Source of the DNA: Azorhizobium sp965227945
GTDB taxonomy: Bacteria > Pseudomonadota > Alphaproteobacteria > Rhizobiales > Xanthobacteraceae
DNA: 64,000 bases
Direction: 5' to 3'
Assembly: GCA_965227945.1 (NCBI GenBank)
Contig: CBDDGQ010000005.1
Location: 620,001-684,000 of the forward strand
The translations under genes were made by a program, and so were the position numbers. The notes under the pieces are model-generated. The model saw only the letters and a list, made by a program, of their open reading frames with translations. It did no database searches and was not told the DNA's origin. Numbering within the stretch: the stretch's first letter is position 1; each line of letters begins with the position of its first letter. Shown here piece by piece: positions 27,801 through 32,677 of the stretch.

Positions 27801-30792
27801 TGCCGGGACCATCCTGGCCAGCGGAAGCGCGGGCACCGGCATCCAGGTGGCGGGCGGCACCATCGCCAACACCGGAGCCTCCGCGCGCATCCAGGGCGGC
27901 GGGACAGGCATAGCCTTGGCCGGAGCGGGAACAGTTGCCAATTCGGGGACCATCGTCGGCCTTGCGGGCGCCGGCGTCGCCCTCGGCGCGGGCGGGCTGG
28001 TGACCAATGACGGCGTAATCACCGGCGTCACGGCCGGCATCAGCGTCGCCGACGGCACGGCGCAGATCACCAACCGGGGCATCATTTCCGGCACAGGAGC
28101 CGGTGGCGTCGGCGTGCTGTTCACCGGTGCTGCGTCGGGCACGGTGGACAATTTCGGCACCATTTCCGGCGCCGGCGGCACCGCAGTGATGTTCGCGGGC
28201 GGCACCAATCTGCTGGTGCTGGAGAGCGGCAGCGTGCTGGTCGGGATGGCGGATGGCACGCGCGGCGACAACACGCTGGCCGTGCTGTCGAACGCGGACT
28301 TGTCGGGCGTGCAGGCCATCGGCTTCCAGCATGTGGCGTTTATCGGCGCGACCCAGACCCTCGATGCGCAGACCACAGTGAGCAATGCCGCGGTCATTTC
28401 GGGCACCCTGTCCAACCAGGGGAGCCTTACCGGCAGCCTGGGGGTGAGCAGCGGCGCCACGCTGGACAATGCCGGCGGCATCACACTCAGCGCCCCCTCC
28501 ACCATCGGCGGTCTGGTTGTAAACAGCGGGACGTTCAGCAATGACAGCACGCTGACCAACAACGGCACCATTGCCAGCAGCGGTACGCTGACCAACAGCG
28601 GTTCGCTGCTCAATAATGGCCTGCTCGCCAATTCCGGCAGCCTGTCGAACACCGGCACCATCAGCGGTGCCGGCAGCTTCACCAATAGCGGCAGCTTCAC
28701 CAACACCGGCTCCGTGCTCGGCCTCGTGGACGGGGTGAGCGGCAGCGGCAGCATCACCAATAGCGGCACCATCATCGGCACGGCCGACACCGGCGTGGAT
28801 CTCGGCACTGGGGGGACCCTGAGCAACAGCGGCTTTATCCAGGGCGGCATCTATGGCGTGCAGGTGGCCGCCGGGGGCACAGTGTTCAACACCGGGACCA
28901 TTGTGGACGATGCCATCGCCGGTGTCGCGCTGGGCAGCAATTCGGCGCTGACCAATGCGGGCACCATCGGCGGCGTCATCGGCGTTCTGTTCACTGGCAC
29001 CGGTGCCAGCATCACCAACAGCGGCACGATCACCGGGACCGGTGGTGTGGCGGTGCAGTTCGATCCCGGCGTGAATACCCTGACCCTGGCGACCGGCTCG
29101 GTGCTGAACGGCGGCATTGACGGCGGCGCGGGCGCGGGCCAGATCCGGCTCACCGGCACCGGCACCCTGTCCAGCGCCATCACCAACTTCGGCAGCGGCA
29201 GCGCGCTGACCATCGCCGGCGGTGCCTCCTGGACCGCGTCGGGGAACTGGACCATCGGCGCCGTGACCAATGCCGGGACCTTGCAGCCCGGCGCCGCCGG
29301 CAGTGCGTTGCGACTGACGGGCAGTTTCGTGCAGAGCGCAAGTGGAACGCTGCAGGTGGCGGTCAATCCGGCGGGGCAAAGCTCGCAATTGCTGGTCAGT
29401 GGGCCGGCGACGCTGAATGGCACGCTGGCGGTGCTGGCGGCAACCGGGGCCTATCAGGCCGCCACCACCTACTCGATCCTGACCAGCACCGCGCTGAGCG
29501 GGCAGTTTGCCGCGGTGACCACCGATCTGGCCTTCCTGATTCCGCAGCTCAGCTACAGCGCGCAGGCCGTGTCGCTGACCCTCTCCACGGGGAGCCAGCC
29601 GGTGCTGTTCTCCAGCGTCGCGATCACGCCGAACCAATATGCCACCGCCAATGCGGTGCAGGCGGGGGGCGCGGGGTCGGCGCTGTACCAAGCGGTGGTG
29701 GGGCAGAGCGTCGCCGGTGCCCGCACCGCCTTCACCGCGCTGTCGGGCGAGGCCTATGCCAGCGTCAGCACGGCGCTGCTGGATGACGCCCGCGTGGTGC
29801 CGCAGACCTTGCTGGGCCGGTTGCGCCAGGATGCCTATGGGGCGTCGGGTGGCACCACGGCCGCGCTGGGCGCGGGCGGCGCCGCGATGACGGGATCTGC
29901 CGGGTCGCTCGCGTCCGCGTCCACCGGAGCATCGCAGGCGACAGGGGCCGACGGCGGCGCCTCCCGCCTGGTGGCCTGGGGCGAGCCGTTCGGCGGCAGG
30001 GGTGACATTGCCGGCAATGGCAATGCCGCCGCGGTCAGCCACGATCGCTCCGGCTTCCTCACAGGCATGGATGCGCGGGTTGGCGAGGACTGGCGGATCG
30101 GGGTCGGCGGCGGCTACACCAGCACCGACCTCTCCATTCCCGACCGCGCCAGCTCGGCGCAGATCGGCACCTATAGCCTGGGTCTTTATGCCGGCCGTGC
30201 GTTCGGGCCCCTGAATGTGCGGCTCGGCGGGGCCTATAGCTGGAGCGACGTGGACATGGCCCGCCAGGTCGCGTTCCCGGGGTTCCGGAACGCGCTGAGC
30301 TCCAGCTACAACGCGCAGGTCGGGCAGGTGTTCGGCGAGGTGGGCTACGGCTTTAGCTGGAACAGTCTGGCCCTGGAGCCGTTCGCCGGCCTGTCCTATT
30401 TGCACCTCAACACCGGCCCGGCGACGGAGGTGGGCGGGGTCGCCGCCTTGGACCTGAAGACATCCAGTGCGGATCTCTTCTATTCCACCCTCGGCCTGCG
30501 GGTCGCATCCACCTGGGCGCTGGGCAACGGCACCACGCTCACGCCCCATATGATGATCGGATGGCAGCACGCGTATGGCGATCTGAATCCGGCGGCCAAC
30601 CTTGCCTTCAGCACCACTGGGGTCGGCTTCAGTGTGACCGGGGCCTCCCTGGCCCGCGATGCGGCCTTGCTGGATCTTGGCGTGGACTGGAAGCTCAGCG
30701 ACAGCGTGAAGCTGGGGCTCTCTTATCGCGGGACCTTGTCCAATGCAGTGCAGGATAATGCCGTGACGGGGGTGTTCTCCTGGTCGTTCTGA
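12856..30792 (+). CDS. Giant repetitive type V autotransporter adhesin (about 5,978 residues)
   Basis: The start is ATG 12856, with GAAGG about 10 bp upstream; a TTG at 12850 is less likely. An extended signal peptide (RGRMTGLLSSCATIALML to APAQAQ, cleaved near residue 57) leads into a passenger of about 5,600 residues. The passenger is rich in Gly, Ser, Thr, Asn and Ala and is built of short TNSGTI/SGxG beta-helix-like strands. It is punctuated by 13 FGAGDDLL...GTVDGGAGTNTLxF modules. Three long near-identical repeats lie at 23.15-27.5 kb. The C-terminus has the junction TPNQYATANAV...LSGEAYASV and a 12-strand-type autotransporter barrel (WGEPFGG, GVGGGYTSTDL) ending in Phe (FSWSF). Secretion to the cell surface and a role in adhesion or biofilm are expected from the family. 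A TPR-sulfotransferase and a TPR-glycosyltransferase gene follow. Confidence 0.93.
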   Translation: MGEIASASPAAPSHVQSRSRQRGRMTGLLSSCATIALMLAPVVMTLGVTLPAPAQAQTKTLAPTGFGWSLDTFYPTYSSFLIASPTTVSNSSGNAITGSAAATWTVTNLGTLDSGSANGVYFANGGLVTNSGTGSRISGDVGIYMLGAQGAVVNEGAITASNRGIYLGQGGTVTNSGTSASITAGGYTVYIVNAKGTITNSGTISSTGNKAAYIWNGGGIIINAVSGVISGAGGGANIGGSFSGDATLTNSGRIITTAGWGGSISQGTITNNAPGTVSGSGTISGGGGVQLGGGTVINSGLIIGTDAAGTGVFGFSPGTLAVINNASGTIVSAAYGINFAAGGTLTNAGTVSATGTAGVAVRVDGAATISNTGTISGGSSGTGVHFTNGGTIANSVGAGLISGGSRGIFITGSAGTVTNSGTITSASGTAVYLNNGGTITNSVVAALISGASGGIVIKGAIGTVGNSGTVISASGAGVALSAGGKVTNSGSAASISGNTFGVDISGAVGTVINDGTIRSLSGSVDAAVNLAGGGSISNTGTASVIAGAYGISLSGGRGTLVNRGTISGTSGNAVFFASGGAVANVTNYGTITSAGGQALYLQSGGVVTNAAGATISGASFGARLLNGYGAGSTLTNAGTIIGTDTVSGIGVFIDVFAQSSTVINSGTIIGNGGTAVQFGRNTDDLVRLLPGGVFTGVVDGGGGTDRLEFAGTAAASFTGLNGTSFANFEQASVVSGANWTFTGVNSNASSVSMTNAGTMTVAYAGTFTNLGTFTNSGMLTVTGTLLNENTMTNTGNIAGAVTLKSTGVLTNSASGTITGPAFGVGVFGFYGGSGSVQNAGTIAAYVGVWMDGGGIVKNVGTGSQIIGEYVGVLGFSGPLILTNAGTIRATTLSSRGHAYGVYVVNGGTFTNSGSASLISSVDIGIGSAAAPNAVNNQGRIIGTNYGVWLTTGTFNNTITNSGTISGGTKAVAFGAGDDLLTLQAGATFIGVVDGGAGTNTLAFDGTGGSFTGLGSASFTNFGIVSVNSGASWTFAGANTIASGVSLTNSGTLANSGTLTNNSTLTNAGLLSNSGTLNNTGLLTLTTGTFLNGGLLTNSGSISGTVTLSSGSTLTNQIGGIISATGTASAVVNASGFAPTFVNAGTITSSGAEGVSLSAGGRVTNIGPGRISGASGVRIFGGLGTVVNRGTIIGTGTNPDAAVSLGGGGTVSNLGTASLISGVQFGVFGGGSGSVVNYGTITAATQGILFTYGGKIGTVTNYGTISGTSTYGTGVYLQSGGTISNAASGVISGKRNGIYLYAGPGTGNSITNAGTIRGTDVGYGVAIVVNAPGLANTLTNSGTIIGNGGTAVRFMGTSDDLVRLLPGAVFTGVVDAGAGTDTLAFGGTTAGSFTGLGGAGFINFEQASVAAGADWTFTGSNTVASTLSMTNSGTMTVASAGTFTNAGSFINNGSLTATGQLINDGTLLNYGSIAGTVTLAGTGVLGNTGTLSAAEIGVFSASGSGATGTIINTGTISGGFSNTGTVFTSAIWLQAGGYVQNSGTGAAILGGTTGITILEAPGTVINTGTIRAGSGAGVDLGSGGTVTNSGSAALISSSGVGVRIGSGGGMLTNSGQIFGTTFGVRLFDDYSSSVNTITNTGTISAGTGAGAETPSLDGVGVSIGAGTGLVINSGQIVGAAFGVVVSDDHSTMNNTVVNSGTISGGTKAVAFGAGDDLLTLQAGATFIGVVDGGAGTNTLAFDGTGGSFTGLGSASFTNFGLVSVNSGASWTLTGANTIASGVTLTNSGTLANSGTLTNAGSVSTIYGVLTSSGLVVNSGTITGTVTLTAGGALDNQLGALITTTGTGVYGASGTPTVTNAGTITTAGTSIFLKSGGQVANTGTSSVISGSTGISIRNANGTVTNAGTITGTAAAGVVIDYAAGSVTNAATGTITGASGGVNFGATYGLVATVINHGLIASSGGYAVNMDRGVVTNHAGATMSGASGVQLGTGTLINSGTITGTTTNGVRSNGGGNIIGNDASGRITGIGYGVMMFGGTLTNSGTIRATGTSGVGVYSFNTDTVTNVGTAARIEGGQTGVQLRNAGSLLRNEGTIIGTAGYGADQTTNGIIVNFGATALISGGLGGILISNGTTTNVMSVSIANAGTISGTGTAGFGIKTMDGLGTIANTGTILGGTAGTGIVLETGGSVRNVGLGALISGGAAGLSSSGGAGTVVNYGTINGGTGDGVALLDGGTVSNLGSMARIVGGASGVYVQSAAGTVTNEGSIIGTGSDGITLLQGGSVINAITGVISGECNGIQSFNGAAVVTNSGAIRGGCGPSNGLYLLAGGTVTNSGTTASITGGQSGLTVFSGQGTVTNEGLIAGTYTNGGTAAATTDIFGVALLTGGSVTNSGPAARISGYTGLVFEDRYATGAQGTVTNSGTILGTRMTGVRMDAGGTITNSGTLATISGVAYGILITGGAGTVTNAATIVGTGGAGIGVAFDPGTFSNTLINAGTIIGSGGTAVRFGAGDDLLVLRPTSVITGAIVGGGGVNTLQFAADTLSNAGTIGEIFSNFAIVTLDAGAQWTFTSANTISAGGILTNAGTLTNEGSIAAAVTLTGAGVLTNALGATLSSATTGVTWAAGSTGALTNAGVISATGVGISVGFGGTVTNTGTSARISGTDGIVFAGTAANGGSVINAGSIIGITGTALSMAYDGNVTNQASGVIRGAQTGVRIAGNATLSNDGLIEGTTQFGISLASGAIANSAGARIAGVTGLALGSGSVSNAGTIEGTGTAGTGILFSGATGSTLVNSGVIIGGGGTAVQFGAGDDLLQVLAGASFTGNVDGAGGQNTLQFVSGSGSAPAFTNFSTVMVDAGAAWTFGSVLTVPTLTNAGTLTNTGTLTNTGTVLNSGVLVTTAGVFIESGTLTNSGSISGTVTLSGSGAVTNQAGAQISGPSQGIFGQSGASGAVLNGGTISGGTLAGIQFSSGGSVTNMGTASQILGGTYGISIASAAGTVTNAGTITATTAGIALTAGGRVNNNGATALVSSSDTAIVISGGVGAVSNEGTFAGLVSGVRFSDLGGTFNNTLINSGTVSGGTRAVAFGAGNDLLQILSGAVFSGGIDGGAGTDTVEIVSGNSTVAGFSNVEILRIDAGAGWTMTGTESFATITNAGTLTNAGTLNSLDGIVNQGTLLNTGAVLATVTLSGAAVLVNAAGALVQGASDGVLGTGGVARTLTNAGTIVGITGRGLYLSAGGSITNSGSAATITGGLHGIRVAGGAAAVSNDGTVSGGVRGISLLAGGSVSNSASGLISGTITGLYLAGGIGTLTNQGTITGATGLATSGSFGTTLTTSGTIIGTGGAAVQFGAGDDVMTVLSGAAFVGAVDGGGGTNALEFVSGAGTLSFANFQQVTVDSAAAWTFAGTQTVATLTNSGTVVNAGTLTVTGPLTTAGLLSNSGRISGTVTVSASGFVDNQAGARITGVVAGVTGASPTLSNAGTITASDSAGTAVLLSAAASVSNSGAASVIQGGSTGLSIGGLGTVSNAGSIIGTSGTGVSITGAGNVGNSGTSSLIQGGSMGLSIAGLGTVSNEGRILGTTGTGVALASGGNVSNSGTTSLIQGGTTGVALGGLGTIINAGSIAGAVGYGVALALGGSISNAGRISGGAAGVQVSGGTALITNTGTIAGTGTAGVGVLFSGSASGTIDNFGVISGAGGTAVAFAGGTNQLILEGGSTLVGAADGRLGVNTLIVRDNATLSSVNAIGFQYVGFIDATNAIDAGSTITNATVIAGTLTNQGTLNGSVNVVAGASLVSSGQVSVEAASTNAGAITTSGTFAITSTLSNTGTLNNSALLTNTGLLTSTGTLLNSGTVVTGGGTLMVSGLLSNSGRISGTVTVSTTGVVDNQAGAQITGVLAGVTGASPTLSNAGTITASDTAGTAVLLTASASVSNSGTSSLIQGGLTGLSIAGLGTVSNAGSIVGTTGTGVDLGSGGSVDNSGVASLIQGGTTGIAMAGLGTILNAGSIVGTTGLGVTITGAGSVSNSGTASLIQGGLTGVSITGLGTVSNAGSILGTAGTGVDLGSGGSVDNSGLIQGGTTGIALAGLGTILNAGSIVGTTGMGVSITGAGSVSNSGVASLIQGGTTGIALGGLGTIVNAGSIAGAVGYGVALALGGSISNAGRISGGAAGVQVSGGTALIANTGTIAGTGTTGVGVLFSASASGTIDNFGVISGAGGTAVAFAGGTNRLILEGGSTLVGAADGRLGVNTLIVRDNATLSSVNAIGFQYVGFIDATNAIDAGSTITNATVIAGTLTSQGTLNGSVNVVAGASLVSSGQVSVEAASTNAGAITTSGTFAITSTLSNTGTLSNSALLTNTGLLASSGTLLNSGTAVTGGGTLMVSGLLSNSGRISGTVTVSTTGVVDNQAGAQITGVLAGVTGASPTLSNAGTITASDSAGTAVLLTASASVSNSGAASVIQGGLTGLSIAGLGTVSNTGSIIGTSGTGASITGAGSVSNSGVASLIQGGTTGVAIGGLGTIINAGSVIGTSGTGVSTTGASSVSNSGTSSLIQGGLTGLSIAGLGTVSNAGSIVGTSGTGVDLGSGGSVDNSGVASLIQGGTTGIAMAGLGTILNAGSIVGTTGLGVTITGAGSVSNSGVASLIQGGATGVALGGLGTIVNAGSIAGTLGYGVALALGGSISNSGRISGGAAGVQVSGGTALITNTGTIAGTGTAGVGVLFSASASGTIDNFGVISGAGGTAVAFAGGTNQLILEGGSTLIGAADGRLGVNTLIVRDNALLSSVNAIGFQYVGFIDATNAIDAGSTITNATVIAGTLTNQGTLNGSVNVFAGASLVSSGQVSVEAASTNAGAITTSGTFAITSTLSNTGTLSNSALLTNTGLLTSTGTLLNSGTVTNAGTLITSGSFANLGTLRVDGSLDSSGILSNSGAMSGIGQIVTSGSFTNSGSVTATVTLSGAGSVSNQAGGQMVGVLAGLSGGSSTTAIVNAGTILASGSAGTGIQVAGGTIANTGASARIQGGGTGIALAGAGTVANSGTIVGLAGAGVALGAGGLVTNDGVITGVTAGISVADGTAQITNRGIISGTGAGGVGVLFTGAASGTVDNFGTISGAGGTAVMFAGGTNLLVLESGSVLVGMADGTRGDNTLAVLSNADLSGVQAIGFQHVAFIGATQTLDAQTTVSNAAVISGTLSNQGSLTGSLGVSSGATLDNAGGITLSAPSTIGGLVVNSGTFSNDSTLTNNGTIASSGTLTNSGSLLNNGLLANSGSLSNTGTISGAGSFTNSGSFTNTGSVLGLVDGVSGSGSITNSGTIIGTADTGVDLGTGGTLSNSGFIQGGIYGVQVAAGGTVFNTGTIVDDAIAGVALGSNSALTNAGTIGGVIGVLFTGTGASITNSGTITGTGGVAVQFDPGVNTLTLATGSVLNGGIDGGAGAGQIRLTGTGTLSSAITNFGSGSALTIAGGASWTASGNWTIGAVTNAGTLQPGAAGSALRLTGSFVQSASGTLQVAVNPAGQSSQLLVSGPATLNGTLAVLAATGAYQAATTYSILTSTALSGQFAAVTTDLAFLIPQLSYSAQAVSLTLSTGSQPVLFSSVAITPNQYATANAVQAGGAGSALYQAVVGQSVAGARTAFTALSGEAYASVSTALLDDARVVPQTLLGRLRQDAYGASGGTTAALGAGGAAMTGSAGSLASASTGASQATGADGGASRLVAWGEPFGGRGDIAGNGNAAAVSHDRSGFLTGMDARVGEDWRIGVGGGYTSTDLSIPDRASSAQIGTYSLGLYAGRAFGPLNVRLGGAYSWSDVDMARQVAFPGFRNALSSSYNAQVGQVFGEVGYGFSWNSLALEPFAGLSYLHLNTGPATEVGGVAALDLKTSSADLFYSTLGLRVASTWALGNGTTLTPHMMIGWQHAYGDLNPAANLAFSTTGVGFSVTGASLARDAALLDLGVDWKLSDSVKLGLSYRGTLSNAVQDNAVTGVFSWSF
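15733..16032 (+). repeat. 300-bp module, copy 1 (copy 2 at 17944-18243)
   Basis: Inside the passenger, 15733-16032 and 17944-18243 are almost identical over 100 codons and lie exactly 2,211 bp apart. They encode the GTKAVAFGAGDDLL module and the following GSFTGLGSASFTNFG and NTIASGV segments. Third-position identity is high, which points to recent duplication or gene conversion. Confidence 0.85.
17944..18243 (+). repeat. 300-bp module, copy 2 (copy 1 at 15733-16032)
   Basis: This is the second copy of the GDDLL-containing passenger module, in the same reading frame as copy 1. Only scattered substitutions separate the two, for example GIVSVNSG against GLVSVNSG. Confidence 0.85.
23151..24438 (+). 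repeat. Long passenger repeat, unit A
   Basis: The unit starts with the codons for GLLSNSGRISGTVTVS. It contains three tandem SLIQGG subunits of about 44 residues, then a conserved part (GYGVALALGGSIS, NQLILEGGSTLVGAADGRLG, AIGFQYVGFIDATNAID, QVSVEAASTNAG). Units B and C repeat it with very few differences in the conserved part. Confidence 0.85.
24439..25992 (+). repeat. Long passenger repeat, unit B
   Basis: This is the second copy, with five SLIQGG/LIQGG subunits instead of three, which accounts for most of the extra 266 bp. The marker CTGATCGTGCGG at 25594 lies 1,554 bp (518 codons) after the same marker in unit A. Confidence 0.85.
25993..27530 (+). repeat. Long passenger repeat, unit C
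   Basis: This is the third copy, again with five SLIQGG subunits. Its marker lies 1,563 bp (521 codons) after that of unit B. It diverges after the LLTNTGLL/TLLNSGTV run near 27,530, so the end is approximate. Confidence 0.8.
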
Positions 30793-30850
30793 GGATGAGG
30801 CGCGCTGGGGCGCGCGTTGACACGCTCGCAGGTTTCAGGACATTCGGCCC

Positions 30851-32677
30851 ATGAATGCGTTACACGCCCATCTTTGCGCCTGCGGCAGCGGCCTGCGTGC
30901 CCTGCGCTGCTGCCAACTGGACCCTCGCACCCTGGGGCCGGCCGCCGCCAGTCGGCATCTGCTGCCCCTGGTGGATCAGGCGATCGCCTGTCACGGGCGC
31001 GGCGCCTTCGCCGAAGCGGAGCGGCTGTGCCTGGAGGTGCTGGAACTGGCGCCGGGGCAGGGCGGCGCGCTGGCCGTCCTGTACCAGATCCGCAAGGCGC
31101 AGGGCGCCGGCGCGGCGGCCGAGGCGCTGGTGCGCCGGCTGGTGATGCTCGATCCGAACAATGTGTGGGCGACCCAGGAACTGGCGCTGCTGCTGTTCGG
31201 CAAGGGCGATCTGGCGGAGGGCGAGGTGCATGCCCGTAATGCGGTGCGCATCGCGCCGACCGATCCTCAGTCCCACAATCTCATGGGCATGATCATGACC
31301 GAGGCCAACCGGCCTCAGGTGGGGGAATTTCATTACCGCCGCGCGCTGGAACTTCTCGGGCAACGCCAGCCCATTCTGCTGGCGAACCTCGCCTGGAACC
31401 TGAAGAACCAGGGCAAGATGGCGGCGGCGCGCGCGCTCTATGAGGAATCCGCGGCTCTGGCGCCGAACATCCTGCAGACGTTGCTGGGCTGGGCGCGCAT
31501 GGAGGAGACGGACCGCAATTTCACCGCTGCAGAGGCCTTGCTGGACCGAGCCGACGCCCTGGTCCCGGGCCACCCCAGCGTGCTGCTGCACCGGGCTGTG
31601 GTGCGCGGGCGGGCCAAGGATTATGACGCAGCCCTCGCTATTCTCGCGCAGATGGAGGCGCAGAGTCCGGGCGCCGGGCTCGGCACCAACGAACTTTTGG
31701 AAAAAGGCCGGCTGCTGGACAAGATGGGCCGGTTTGACGAGGCCTTTGACGCCTTCACCGACGGCAAGCGCAAGAATGTGGAGCTGAGCGGTACGGTCTA
31801 TCTTGCCGAGCAGGCCGCCGACCTGGCTGCCCGGCTCAAGGCCTATTTCACCGCCAGTCGCCTGCGCATCGTGCCCCGTGCCAAGCCGGTGGAGGCCGGT
31901 CCGCGGCCGATCTTCATCCTCGGCTTCCCGCGCTCCGGCACCACCATGGTGGAGCAGACGCTGTCCGCCCATCCCAAGGTCAGCGCGGGCGATGAGCTGA
32001 CTTTTGTGCACGACATCGCCAATCTGATGCCGCGCATGCTGAACAGCCCTGTGACCTATCCGGAGGCGCTCGCAGACCTGTGGATGGGGGACCAGAGCGA
32101 AGGGCTGGACAATCTGCGCGATTATTATCTCCAGCGGGTGCGCCAACTGGGCATCGTCGAGCCCGGCGCCACCCGCTTCACCGACAAGATGCCGCTGAAC
32201 GAGACCCACATGGGTCTCATCGCCCTGATGTTCCCGGATGCGCCGCTGATTCACGTGCTGCGCCACCCGCTGGACATCGTGCTGTCGGTCTATTCCAACC
32301 ATCTGACGCATGGCTTCTATTGCGCCAACGCGCTGGAGACCATCGCTCGCCACTATGTGCTGGTGATGGACCTCGTGGATCACTACCGGCGAGAGATGGC
32401 GCTGAAATATCTGGCCGTGCGCTACGAAGACATCGTGGACGACCAGGAAACCCACGTGCGGCGGATGCTGGCCTTCGCCGATCTGCCGTTCGACAGGCGG
32501 TGCCTGAAATTCCACGAGAACAAGCGTTATGCCCGCACCGCCAGCTATGCACAGGTGACCGAGAAGCTCTACGACAGCTCCCGCTTTCGCTACCGCCATT
32601 ATCTCAAACACCTGGCGCCGGTCATCCCGCTGCTTGAGCCGGTCATGGCCCGCCTGGGCTATTCCGTCGATGGCTAG
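30851..32677 (+). CDS. TPR-containing sulfotransferase with N-terminal SEC-C-like motif
   Basis: The 608-residue protein has three parts. Residues 9-21 read CACGSGLRALRCC, matching the zinc-binding SEC-C pattern CxCGSGx5CC. Residues about 35-330 form tetratricopeptide repeats (for example GRGAFAEAERLCLEVLELAPGQ). Residues about 350-600 are a sulfotransferase domain with the PAPS-binding loop FILGFPRSGTTMVEQTLSAH and the 3'-phosphate region HVLRHPLDIVLSVYSNH. Such enzymes move sulfate from PAPS to carbohydrate or protein acceptors. It starts 58 bp after the autotransporter stop and overlaps the next gene by 8 bp, so the three are probably cotranscribed. Modification of the autotransporter or its glycan is an attractive but unproven role. 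No signal peptide is seen. Confidence 0.88.
   Translation: MNALHAHLCACGSGLRALRCCQLDPRTLGPAAASRHLLPLVDQAIACHGRGAFAEAERLCLEVLELAPGQGGALAVLYQIRKAQGAGAAAEALVRRLVMLDPNNVWATQELALLLFGKGDLAEGEVHARNAVRIAPTDPQSHNLMGMIMTEANRPQVGEFHYRRALELLGQRQPILLANLAWNLKNQGKMAAARALYEESAALAPNILQTLLGWARMEETDRNFTAAEALLDRADALVPGHPSVLLHRAVVRGRAKDYDAALAILAQMEAQSPGAGLGTNELLEKGRLLDKMGRFDEAFDAFTDGKRKNVELSGTVYLAEQAADLAARLKAYFTASRLRIVPRAKPVEAGPRPIFILGFPRSGTTMVEQTLSAHPKVSAGDELTFVHDIANLMPRMLNSPVTYPEALADLWMGDQSEGLDNLRDYYLQRVRQLGIVEPGATRFTDKMPLNETHMGLIALMFPDAPLIHVLRHPLDIVLSVYSNHLTHGFYCANALETIARHYVLVMDLVDHYRREMALKYLAVRYEDIVDDQETHVRRMLAFADLPFDRRCLKFHENKRYARTASYAQVTEKLYDSSRFRYRHYLKHLAPVIPLLEPVMARLGYSVDG

Noticed and set aside
23647..30570. 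A 2,307-codon open frame antisense to the autotransporter, and several 300-700 codon minus-strand frames under the same gene
   Set aside because: They arise because the GC-rich, repetitive sense codons lack stop trinucleotides in the opposite frame. The translations are low-complexity Ala/Gly/Asp/Arg/His strings with no domain, start site or ribosome-binding site.
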